Positions 9,601 to 15,664 of a DNA stretch of 35,793 bases are shown one piece after another. The stretch is taken from NCBI RefSeq assembly GCF_000300975.2, contig NZ_AEEC02000044.1:1-35793 (forward strand), given 5' to 3'. The notes below the pieces were generated by a model. It had not been told where the DNA came from, did no database searches, and was given only the letters and a program-made list of their open reading frames with translations. A program made the translations under genes and the position numbers. The DNA comes from Herbaspirillum frisingense GSF30. Its GTDB lineage: Bacteria; Pseudomonadota; Gammaproteobacteria; Burkholderiales; Burkholderiaceae_D. How positions within the stretch are numbered: position 1 is the first letter of the stretch; each line of letters starts with the position of its first letter.

Positions 9601-10239
9601 GGTCACGCACTTCATGGCCACCCACAAGCCGGTATAGCGGCTCATGGCCCAGCCATGCAGGCCGTAATCGAGGTATTCCTGCACCGAGGACGGATAGAGC
9701 ACCGGGATGCCGCAGGCCTTGAGGATGTGTTCGCTCTGGTGCGCAGCGGTGGAGGACTTGGCGGCATGGTCGTCGCCGGCGATCACCAGCACGCCGCCAT
9801 GCCTGGACGTGCCGGCCATGTTGGCATGCTTGAACACGTCGCCACAGCGGTCCACGCCCGGCCCCTTGCCGTACCACAGCGAGAAGACGCCATCGTATTG
9901 CGCGTCCTTGAAGAGATTGACCTGCTGCGTGCCCCACACGCTGGTGGCAGCCAGGTCCTCGTTCATGCCTGGGTGGAAGCGGACCTGTTTCGCTTCGAGG
10001 TATTTGCGGGCCTTCTCGGCGGTCTGGTCCACCGCGCCCAGGGGCGAGCCGCGATAGCCGGTGATGAAGCCGGCGGTATTGAGCCCGGCGCGTTCATCGT
10101 ATTGCCGCTGCAGCATCGGCAGGCGCACCAGCGCCTGGATGCCGGTCATGAAGACGCGGCCGCGCTCCAGCGCATATTTGTCGTCCAGGGATACATCGTC
10201 CAGCAGCAGGCGTTGCCCGGCGGGTAGGGGTGCGTTCAT
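6634..10239 (-). CDS. Indolepyruvate ferredoxin oxidoreductase, fused single-chain form
   Basis: This enzyme decarboxylates aryl pyruvates (from Phe, Tyr, Trp transamination) to aryl-acetyl-CoA, using thiamine diphosphate and Fe-S clusters. The 1201-residue protein combines what are separate IorA and IorB chains in archaea. An N-terminal pyrimidine-binding domain contains FITGYRGSPLG. A ThDP-binding domain follows near residue 526 (NLGDGTYFHSG), then a ferredoxin-like cysteine cluster near 665 (CEGCGDC...C, then CNKDYSCVNGFC), the gamma/POR domain near 755 (GVGGTGVITIGQI) and a C-terminal DUF6537-type region. ATG at 10239 follows GGAG at 10246-10249. With phhA nearby, it fits aromatic amino acid breakdown. 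No regulator gene is adjacent. Confidence 0.93.
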   Translation of the reverse strand: MNAPLPAGQRLLLDDVSLDDKYALERGRVFMTGIQALVRLPMLQRQYDERAGLNTAGFITGYRGSPLGAVDQTAEKARKYLEAKQVRFHPGMNEDLAATSVWGTQQVNLFKDAQYDGVFSLWYGKGPGVDRCGDVFKHANMAGTSRHGGVLVIAGDDHAAKSSTAAHQSEHILKACGIPVLYPSSVQEYLDYGLHGWAMSRYTGLWVAMKCVTDLVESGMSVMIDPDRVKIQLPEDFALPPDGLNIRQPDTVLGQEARMINYKWYAALAYARVNKLNRIIWDSPRARIGIITAGKSYLDTRQALEDLGIDEQVAADIGIRLYKVGMTWPLEAEGVREFAQGLDEILVVEEKRQILEYQLKEELYNWRDDVRPRVVGKFDDTGEWSGSQREGHGNWLLPATYELNPAQIARAIATRISRYFAGHPVEQRVRTRVAYLEAKEAALNISSKPDPDKDRIPHFCSGCPHNTSTKLPDGSRGLAGIGCHYMVTWMDRETNLFTHMGGEGVTWVGQAPFTSEKHVFANLGDGTYFHSGLLAVRASVAAKVNITYKILYNDAVAMTGGQEFDGPLDPAMISRQLAAENVGPIIVVTDEPDKYPADTRWAEGVTIRHRSELDAVQRELREKPGVSAMIYDQTCASEKRRRRKRNAYPDPAKRAVINEAVCEGCGDCSVQSNCLSVEPLETEFGRKRQINQSSCNKDYSCVNGFCPSFVTVEGGQLKKPARAKAAAGPSLPALPQPVLPGLAQPYGILVTGVGGTGVITIGQIIAMAAHVEGRACSVLDMSGLAQKGGPVMSHVRVAEDATHIHSTRVGTGMADLVIGCDVIVTAGRDALSRMGEGRTHAAVNSTQMPTAAFVRNPDWQFPTASSEGEIAQACGRDNLSLVDAGRIATALMGDAIATNMFMLGYAWQKGWVPLSEAALLRAIELNALQVDFNKQAFAWGRVAAHDVEFVLNAAGRNGTSAQVIDFKRTPSLDELVERRVAFLTDYQNAAYARSYRDFVEQVRQRESALGEAGRGLKLSRAVANYLFKLMAYKDEYEVARLHSDPAFRAKIAGMFEGDYKLRFHLAPPLLARRDEKGHLRKQAFGSWMMPAFDVLARLRFLRGTAFDPFGYTEERRQERALIGAYRDTMTRLLSRLTPANLEQVIAVARVPEGIRGYGHVKERHLQDAKLKEASLLAQLGQGPSQAPQSPQSPPDGGKQAA

Positions 10240-10611
10240 GTGGTCTCCGTGCCAAAAATCTTGTTTTTGCCTGCACATGCTCCCGGCAGCAGAATCGGCA
10301 GCAGAATCAGAATCTCGAAATCCGTCGCGCTGTCGGGAAAAGGGAACACCTCGGCCTTGTGGGCCGGGTTTTCTTAATGTTGTGGTATCAAGTTAGCACA
10401 AGGGTGATCGCCCCGCTACGCACGCTGCAGCAGGGTTTCCGGGCTTTTTTGACATACCGGAAACACTTTCCGCAGGTCCTGCGGCAATCCCGGTGATAGG
10501 GAGGAGAAAATGCCGGAAAGGTGAAAACAACAATATTTCCGGCTGAAAAAAAATGGGCGACAAGTTCAGTTGTTACAAGCAAGACGTGAATGTAACAACC
10601 AGTAAAAGCCA
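10240..10611. promoter_or_regulatory. Upstream control region of the indolepyruvate oxidoreductase gene with repeated TTTCCGG motifs
   Basis: This is the gene-free left part of the 10240-10775 gap. TTTCCGG occurs at 10436-10442 and 10536-10542, and its complement CCGGAAA at 10457-10463 and 10513-10519. They form two inverted pairs: GTTTCCGG/CCGGAAAC with 22 bases between arm centres, and GCCGGAAA/TTTCCGGC with 24. A short hairpin CCGCAG-gtc-CTGCGG lies at 10470-10484, and a 12-base tandem duplication GGCAGCAGAATC at 10285-10308. No ORF here looks coding. I could not identify a confident promoter for the - strand gene. Confidence 0.45.
10569..10599. repeat. Perfect 9-bp inverted repeat, possible operator
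   Basis: GTTGTTACA (10569-10577) and TGTAACAAC (10591-10599) are perfect complements with a 13-base spacer and 22 bases centre to centre, about two helical turns. It sits 12 bases upstream of the putative -35 of the small RNA candidate, as expected for a dimeric regulator site. The cognate regulator is not known. Confidence 0.45.
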
Positions 10612-10640
10612 TTGGACGAGGTTCTGCGCTGACGTTTAAT
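10612..10640 (+). promoter_or_regulatory. Putative promoter of small RNA candidate
   Basis: TTGGAC (10612-10617), a 17-base spacer and TTTAAT (10635-10640). The -10 matches consensus at 5 of 6 positions; the -35 is weaker (3 of 6) but its spacing is optimal. It predicts a start near 10647-10648. Confidence 0.35.
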
Positions 10641-10647
10641 AGACCTC

Positions 10648-10759
10648 ACTTGAACAGCGATTGATTGGTTATCCGTTACTGTGCAAGGTTCCTCCCCTCT
10701 AGTGTTGAAAGCACCACTAGCTCGCGGATCCGGCCCCCCCTGCCGGGTCCGCTTTTTTT
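10648..10759 (+). ncRNA. Candidate small RNA with anti-Shine-Dalgarno segment
   Basis: A strong + strand terminator ends at 10759, although the genes on both sides (ccp and indolepyruvate oxidoreductase) run on the - strand. A transcript from the putative promoter at 10612-10640 would be about 112 bases long. It would hold a weak 5' stem (ACAG...CTGT), a single-stranded CU-rich stretch TTCCTCCCCTC (10689-10699) complementary to Shine-Dalgarno sequences, a small hairpin CTAGTG/CACTAG (10699-10720), and the terminator hairpin with a C-rich loop and seven U. No ORF with a ribosome binding site is visible. This is inferred from sequence only. Confidence 0.45.
10724..10759 (+). terminator. Strong intrinsic terminator on + strand
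   Basis: GCGGATCCGGC (10724-10734) pairs with GCCGGGTCCGC (10742-10752): 11 pairs with one G-U. The loop is CCCCCCT, and T7 follows at 10753-10759. The T-run points to termination of + strand transcription; read from the - strand the hairpin has no T-run, so it is not a good ccp terminator. Confidence 0.85.
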
Positions 10760-10775
10760 ATGTCTGCAGGGTTGG

Positions 10776-11810
10776 TCAGGGCTGGTCGAAGGGTCGTGGA
10801 GGCGGCGTCTTTCCAGTCGAAGGTGGCAACAATGGCAGGCTCACGCGCGGCTGCTCGCCGGTCAGGGTCTTGAGGAAAGCGACGACCTTGGCGTTTTCAT
10901 CGGCACTGAACTGCCGACCCAGCTGCAGGCGCGCCATGGTATCGACGGCTTCGGTCAAGGTGGCGGCAGCGCCGTCATGGAAGTAGGGATAGCTCAGCTC
11001 GACGTTGCGCAAGGTCGGCACCTTGAAGTGGTGACGGTCTTCTTCCCTGCCGGTGACATCGGCGCGACCCAGGGCCGGATTGCTGGTCAGGTAGGGAGCG
11101 ACCAGGCCCATCTTCTGGAAGGAATTGCCGCCCACCGCAGGACCGTTGTGACAAGCCACGCAGCCGGCCGACTTGAACAGCTTGTAGCCGTCCAGCTCGT
11201 TCCTGGTGAGCGCCTTGCGGTCGCCCTTGAGCCATTTGTCGAAACGCGAATTGGGCGTGACCAGGGTTTCTTCGAAGGCGGCAATGGCCTGCGTCACTTC
11301 ATCGATACCCAGACGGCCGTGACCGAAAGCCTGCCTGAAGGCAGCCACGTAACCCGGAATGGACTGCAGCACGTCCACCGCCAGGGCATGCGAGAAGGCC
11401 ATCTCCTTGGGGTTGGCAATGGGGCCAGCGGCCTGGGCCTTGAGATCGGCGGCACGTCCGTCCCAGAACTGCGCGGCATTGAACCTGGCATTGAGCACCG
11501 TGGGCGAATTGATCGGTCCCTGTTGCCACTGGTGGCCGATGGAGGTCTTCAGGTTGTCCGTCCCACCCATCGACAGGTTGTGACAGGAGTTGCAGGAGAT
11601 GGCGCCGGAGCGCGAAATGCGGGGATCGAAGAACAGCTGCTTGCCCAGTTCGACCATGGCGCGATTGCTCACGCGGGCGGGCTGGATGGGCGTGATCGGC
11701 TCTTTCCCGGTGGTGGTGGTGGCAGTGGCGGTGGGGGCCGCGTGGGCGGGCGGTACCAGCAAGGTGCTGGCGGCCAGCAGCAGGGTGGACAGGATGGGCT
11801 TGAAGGGCAT
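10776..11810 (-). CDS. Di-haem cytochrome c peroxidase (CcpA/MauG family), periplasmic
   Basis: This periplasmic enzyme reduces H2O2 to water with electrons from cytochrome c or related carriers. The 344-residue precursor has a signal peptide (MPFKPILSTLL..., cleavage after about residue 24, PAHA). It has two haem c sites, C73-N-S-C76-H77 and C217-V-A-C220-H221, and the family segments LGKQLFFDPRIS, WDGRAADL, and PTLRNVELSYPYFHDG. The start at 11810 is chosen because AAGGAG (11817-11822) is well spaced; an in-frame ATG at 11834 would overlap that site. The C-terminus ends in a Pro-rich tail. A perfect inverted repeat lies just upstream (11830-11851). The gene looks single. Confidence 0.93.
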   Translation of the reverse strand: MPFKPILSTLLLAASTLLVPPAHAAPTATATTTTGKEPITPIQPARVSNRAMVELGKQLFFDPRISRSGAISCNSCHNLSMGGTDNLKTSIGHQWQQGPINSPTVLNARFNAAQFWDGRAADLKAQAAGPIANPKEMAFSHALAVDVLQSIPGYVAAFRQAFGHGRLGIDEVTQAIAAFEETLVTPNSRFDKWLKGDRKALTRNELDGYKLFKSAGCVACHNGPAVGGNSFQKMGLVAPYLTSNPALGRADVTGREEDRHHFKVPTLRNVELSYPYFHDGAAATLTEAVDTMARLQLGRQFSADENAKVVAFLKTLTGEQPRVSLPLLPPSTGKTPPPRPFDQP

Positions 11811-11829
11811 GGCTGACTCCTTGGTGATG

Positions 11830-11851
11830 GACAATGAAGCCGATCATTGTC
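11830..11851. promoter_or_regulatory. Perfect 8-bp inverted repeat upstream of ccp, candidate operator
   Basis: GACAATGA (11830-11837) and TCATTGTC (11844-11851) with a 6-base spacer, 20 bases ahead of the ccp start codon and next to its ribosome binding site. Each half differs at one base from the Fur half-site GATAATGA, but the spacer is three bases longer than in a canonical Fur box. A second palindrome, GGTCAGC-AA-GCTGACC, lies at 11899-11914 in the same gap. Confidence 0.45.
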
Positions 11852-11973
11852 TGTAGCCAAGGCGCCCCTTTCTTGACCTGCATCATCTCCCCGTGAAGGG
11901 TCAGCAAGCTGACCGGCGACCTCGAAGTTCTTCTGTGGTTTTCAACGAGGCCGCCTGCCGATGTCTTCAGGTT

Positions 11974-12855
11974 TCAGCGATTCGGTGGCAGGTTGGTCTC
12001 GCCCGGCAGCAGGCTGTGGGCGGACAACGCTTCCTGTTGCTTCAGTCGCTCGTAGATGGGCGTGAAATCGGGCGCGGTGTCGTTGAACAGTTGCTCGAAA
12101 TCGCGGATGACGAAATAGGTTTCCTGGTAGGTATCGATCTTGTAGAGCGTGCGCATGATGCGCTCTACGTCGAAAGGCACGCGGCGTGGCTGCTCGCTGG
12201 AGAGGCAATATTCCACCTCGCCGCCGGAAGACAGGATGCCGGCGCCGTAGATGCGCAAACCCTGTTCGCTCTGGATCAGGCCGAACTCGATGGTGTACCA
12301 GTACAGGCGCGCCAGGTAGGCCAGGCCGTCGAGCTTGAGCGCCTTCAGGCCGCCCTTGCCGTATTCCTGCAGGTGATTGGCGAAGACCGGATTGAACAGC
12401 AGCGGTACGTGACCGAAGAAGTCGTGGAACACGTCGGGCTCGACGATGTAGTCGAATTCGTGTTCTTCGCGCAGCCAGACCGTGACCGGGAAGCGGCGGT
12501 TGGCCAGATGCTCGAAGAAGGTGTGGTCCGGTACCAGGCCCGGCACGGCCACCAGCTGCCAGCCGGTGGCCTTGAAGAGTGCTTCGGTGGTCTGGTCGAA
12601 GCGCGGGATGCCTTGCGAAACGTCCAGAGCCTTCAGGCTGTCGATGAAGACGTCGCAGGCACGCCCCGGGATCAGGCGCGCCTGGCGTTCATACAGGCGC
12701 CGCCACAGTGCGTGCTGGGCCGGCGTGTAGGCTTCCCAGTTCTGGGCCACGACGTAGTTGGCGTCGGCCTGGCTGTAGTCGCCGCGCAAGGCGCCGCTAT
12801 CGGACTTGGTGGCGACGGTGGCAAAGAAATCGTCAGTGTTGGGATTGGTGCTCAT
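11974..12855 (-). CDS. phhA: Phenylalanine 4-monooxygenase
   Basis: This enzyme hydroxylates phenylalanine to tyrosine using tetrahydropterin, Fe(II) and O2. The 293-residue product is a prokaryotic single-domain type without the regulatory ACT domain of animal enzymes. The 2-His-1-carboxylate iron site is visible as H144 and H149 (VFHDFFGHVP) and E190 (YWYTIEFGL). Other family segments are IPRFDQTTEALFKATGWQL and ILSSGGEVEYCL. The start is ATG at 12855; the ribosome binding site is weak. It appears to have its own promoter overlapping a palindrome at 12878-12894. It stands two genes from the indolepyruvate oxidoreductase, which fits aromatic amino acid catabolism. No pterin dehydratase gene (phhB) is next to it. 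Confidence 0.96.
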   Translation of the reverse strand: MSTNPNTDDFFATVATKSDSGALRGDYSQADANYVVAQNWEAYTPAQHALWRRLYERQARLIPGRACDVFIDSLKALDVSQGIPRFDQTTEALFKATGWQLVAVPGLVPDHTFFEHLANRRFPVTVWLREEHEFDYIVEPDVFHDFFGHVPLLFNPVFANHLQEYGKGGLKALKLDGLAYLARLYWYTIEFGLIQSEQGLRIYGAGILSSGGEVEYCLSSEQPRRVPFDVERIMRTLYKIDTYQETYFVIRDFEQLFNDTAPDFTPIYERLKQQEALSAHSLLPGETNLPPNR

Positions 12856-12877
12856 GGCATACCCGTTATCAAAGTGA

Positions 12878-12913
12878 GGCGCATATTATGCGCCCCCTTG
12901 CCGGGATGGTCAT
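12878..12913 (-). promoter_or_regulatory. phhA promoter with overlapping 17-bp palindrome
   Basis: On the - strand, ATGACC (12913-12908), a 17-base spacer and CATAAT (12890-12885) make a reasonable sigma-70 promoter (4 of 6 and 5 of 6). The -10 lies inside the perfect palindrome GGCGCATATTATGCGCC (12878-12894), a likely operator position. Transcription would start near 12878, leaving a leader of about 22 bases. Confidence 0.5.
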
Positions 12914-12935
12914 GCCTGGCGGTGCGGGAGTGACT

Positions 12936-13661
12936 CTATGCGCCCGGTGGGGGCGGCGTCCGGTCCTTCTTGTCGTTGCCGATGCCGGTCACGCGGGCGC
13001 CCCATTTGAGCAGGGCCTTGAAGTTGGCCTTGACGATGTAGTCGAGCATGGCGACCTGTTCTTCCACGGCCTCCTGGAACACCGTGGCCGAATTGGCGGG
13101 CTTGATCTTGAGGTAGGCATCGGCTTCGCCGTAATCACGATGGATTTCCATGCCGGCCTTCTTGGCGATGTGCATCATCACCTTGTTGGAAGAGAGGCAA
13201 TGCATATACAGCGTATCGACGTCGGCATTGCGGCAGCGCATGGAGGCCCGCATGAACAGGCGCGTTCCCACGCCCAGCCCACGTGCGGCGGCCGTGACGG
13301 AGACCCCGAACTCGGCCACCACCGGCTTGATGGTGGCGCCGCTGATGCGCGTGCTTTCCTTGGGCGCGAAAGCCAGGTGACCCACCCCCAGCAGGCGCAG
13401 GCGCCGGTCGTAGACGCCGAAGACGGTATCGCGTTCGAAGTTGATGCCTTCGACGTAGCGCGTCACCATCTCGTCGGAGAGTTTGGAGCCGAAGCGCAGC
13501 AGGCGATCCTTTTCTTCCAGCGCCAGGAAGTGGCGCAACAGGTGACGCCGCGAGCGGGGTGACAATTCCTTGACGAAGACATGCGGCTTCTCATGCCGCT
13601 CACCAGCGGCCGCAGAGGCGCCGCGCAGTCGTTGCATCCAGCGGGTGAAGGGGTTGCTCAT
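12936..13661 (-). CDS. GNAT-family N-acetyltransferase, substrate unknown
   Basis: The 241-residue product has a central GNAT fold (about 28-190). The acetyl-CoA-binding signature is seen as VTAAARGLGVGTRLFMRAS (the R/Q-x-x-G-x-G/A loop), followed by the typical strand-helix pattern LYMHCLSSNKVMMHIAKKAG. The N-terminal 25 residues are basic and the C-terminal tail is Pro-rich (TPPPPGA). There is no signal peptide. The substrate cannot be told from sequence. It starts 14 bases after the cca stop and is probably the last gene of the slt-epimerase-gst-cca cluster. Confidence 0.85.
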   Translation of the reverse strand: MSNPFTRWMQRLRGASAAAGERHEKPHVFVKELSPRSRRHLLRHFLALEEKDRLLRFGSKLSDEMVTRYVEGINFERDTVFGVYDRRLRLLGVGHLAFAPKESTRISGATIKPVVAEFGVSVTAAARGLGVGTRLFMRASMRCRNADVDTLYMHCLSSNKVMMHIAKKAGMEIHRDYGEADAYLKIKPANSATVFQEAVEEQVAMLDYIVKANFKALLKWGARVTGIGNDKKDRTPPPPGA

Positions 13662-13675
13662 GGTCGGCCTCTGCT

Positions 13676-14908
13676 TCAGTGCTGCACCGGCCGGTGCTGC
13701 GCGACGAAGGCCTCGACCTGGGCGGTACGGGCTGCCAGGATGGCCTCGGGGATGCGTTGCGGCTGCGTCTGCTGGCCTGCAATGGCGCCGGCATCGATCT
13801 GTTGCGCGGCCTGCAGCGCGCCCTCCAGATAGGGCGCCTGCGGGAAGGGCTGCAGCTCCAGGCCGGTGCGGCCGCGATGATCACACTCGGCGGCGCGCAG
13901 CATGTCGATGAAGCGCTGCGGCTTGCGGAAGGCGTCGCAACGGGCGAAGAACCTGACCAGCGTATCGGGACGCATCTCGAAGGCGCGGCCGACGTTGCCG
14001 TGCTCGCGGGCCGTCATCAGCGCCAGGTCGCGGCATTCACCGGGTACCTTCAGGCGGGCGCAGACCTGCTCGGCCAGGCGCTCGCTGCGTGCCTCATGAC
14101 CGTGATGGCGTGGCCACATCTCGGGCGGCGTGCTGCCCTTGCCGAGGTCGTGCAACAGCGCGGCGAAGCGGATGGGCAAGGAAAAGCCCTGTGCCGCTGC
14201 CCAGTCCACCACCAGCATGACATGCACGCCGGTATCGATCTCGGGGTGCCATTTTTCGGGTTGCGGCACGCCCCACAGCGCGGCCAGTTCGGGCAGGATG
14301 CGCTGCAATGCGCCGCAGCCACGCAGTACCTCGAACATGCGCGAAGGCTTGCGCTCCATCAGGCCACGTGCAAGCTCCTGCCATACACGTTCAGGCACCA
14401 GGGCATCGACTTCACCCTCTTCGACCATGCGCTGCATGAGCGCCTGGGTCTCGGGGGCCACGCTGAAATCGGCGAAGCGCGCCGCAAAGCGCGCCAGCCG
14501 CAGGATGCGTACCGGGTCCTCGATGAAGGCATCGGAGACATGGCGGAACACGCGGCGCTCGATATCGGCACGGCCCTGATAGGGATCGACCAGGGTGCCA
14601 TCCTCGTCCTGGGCGATGGCGTTGATGGTCAGGTCGCGGCGCGCCAGGTCTTCTTCCAGCGTGACGTCGGGCGCGGCATGAAAGGCGAAGCCCTTGTAGC
14701 CGGGCGCGGTCTTGCGCTCGGTGCGGGCCAGGGCGTATTCCTCCTGGGTGTCGGGATGCAGGAACACCGGAAAATCCTTGCCCACCGGACGAAACCCCCG
14801 CTCCAGCAACTGCTGCGGGGTGGCGCCGACCACCACGTGGTCGCGGTCCTTCACCGGCAGGCCCAGCAAGCCGTCGCGCACTGCGCCGCCGACGGTGTAG
14901 ATCTTCAT
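13676..14908 (-). CDS. cca: Multifunctional CCA-adding enzyme (tRNA nucleotidyltransferase with HD domain)
   Basis: This enzyme adds or repairs the 3' CCA end of tRNAs, and the HD-domain form also has phosphatase and phosphodiesterase activities. The 410-residue product aligns along its length with E. coli Cca. It has GGAVRDGLLG (7-16), the metal-binding D21-R-D23, RRDLTINAIAQDEDG, and an HD domain with LLHDLGKG and WPRHHGHE. The start MKIYTVGGAVRD is typical. The gene follows gst after 10 bases and precedes the GNAT gene by 14, which implies co-transcription. Confidence 0.97.
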   Translation of the reverse strand: MKIYTVGGAVRDGLLGLPVKDRDHVVVGATPQQLLERGFRPVGKDFPVFLHPDTQEEYALARTERKTAPGYKGFAFHAAPDVTLEEDLARRDLTINAIAQDEDGTLVDPYQGRADIERRVFRHVSDAFIEDPVRILRLARFAARFADFSVAPETQALMQRMVEEGEVDALVPERVWQELARGLMERKPSRMFEVLRGCGALQRILPELAALWGVPQPEKWHPEIDTGVHVMLVVDWAAAQGFSLPIRFAALLHDLGKGSTPPEMWPRHHGHEARSERLAEQVCARLKVPGECRDLALMTAREHGNVGRAFEMRPDTLVRFFARCDAFRKPQRFIDMLRAAECDHRGRTGLELQPFPQAPYLEGALQAAQQIDAGAIAGQQTQPQRIPEAILAARTAQVEAFVAQHRPVQH

Positions 14909-14918
14909 CTTGCTTGCC

Positions 14919-15560
14919 TCACTTGTGATCGGGAAGGACTTCCTTCTCGGCCAGCGCCTCGGCGATCCAGCGTGCCACCGCCGGATGCGCGCACACGCGG
15001 TCGGCGTAGGCTTGCAGGGCCGGGGCCAGCGGCACCTGGTAGCTGATGAAGCGCATCACCACGGGCGCGTAGAAGGCGTCGGCAATCGAGAAATCGCCGA
15101 ACAGGAAATCGTGATGGCCGAACTGCGACAGGCATTCTTCCCAGATTTCGCAGACGCGGCCGATATCGGCCTGCGCCTCGGGGGTACGGCCCTGGCCGGG
15201 GTAACGACCGCGGATGTCCATGCTCATGGCGCTGCGCAGGCCGGTGAAGCCGGAGTGCATCTCGGCGCAGATGCTGCGGGCGATGGCGCGGGCGTCGGTG
15301 CGTGCCGGCCACAGGCCACGGTCGGGGAACTGTTCGGCCAGGTATTCGCAGATGGACAGCGAATCCCAGATCGCGATGTCGCCATCCAGCAGCACCGGCA
15401 CGCGGCCGGAGCCGGTGTAGCGGGCGATGTCGGCGGCGGTATCGGGCTGGTCCAGCAGCACGCGCACTTCCTTGAAGGGGATGTCGAAGGCGACCATGGC
15501 CACCCACGGCCGCATCGACCAGGACGAGTAGTTCTTGTTGGCGATCACCAGCGTGGGCAT
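14919..15560 (-). CDS. Glutathione S-transferase family protein
   Basis: The product is a cytosolic GST with an N-terminal thioredoxin-like domain. It has LVIANKNYSSWSMRPWVA, with the usual S/SW catalytic region, and the cis-Pro glutathione contact GSGRVPVLLDGD followed by WDSLSICEYLAE. The C-terminal part is all-helical (ADAFYAPVVMRF). I chose ATG at 15560 (213 residues) because relatives begin just before LVIANKNYSSWS. ATG at 15620 would add 20 residues (MQDTELDP...), and neither start has a clear ribosome binding site. The substrate is unknown. It lies 10 bases before cca. Confidence 0.88.
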   Translation of the reverse strand: MPTLVIANKNYSSWSMRPWVAMVAFDIPFKEVRVLLDQPDTAADIARYTGSGRVPVLLDGDIAIWDSLSICEYLAEQFPDRGLWPARTDARAIARSICAEMHSGFTGLRSAMSMDIRGRYPGQGRTPEAQADIGRVCEIWEECLSQFGHHDFLFGDFSIADAFYAPVVMRFISYQVPLAPALQAYADRVCAHPAVARWIAEALAEKEVLPDHK

Positions 15561-15664
15561 GTGGCGGCCGGCTTTTTGCAGCGTCTCGGACAGTACCGGA
15601 TCAAGTTCAGTGTCTTGCATGGGGGCTCGTTTCTTGAAGGTCAAAAGCGCGGTGAGCGACAGGC

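Noticed and set aside
8866..10227. 453-codon open frame opposite the indolepyruvate oxidoreductase
   Set aside because: Antisense shadow; the - strand product carries all the expected ThDP and Fe-S motifs.
10449..10454. Perfect TTGACA on the + strand as a promoter -35
   Set aside because: No -10 hexamer at 15-19 bases downstream (the region is GC-rich and contains the CCGCAG/CTGCGG hairpin).
10724..10759. Hairpin read as the ccp terminator
   Set aside because: The T-run is on the wrong side for the - strand; downstream of the hairpin in the ccp direction the sequence is GAGCTAGTGG.
11830..11851. Canonical Fur box
   Set aside because: Half-sites are similar, but the spacer is six rather than three bases and each half has a mismatch.
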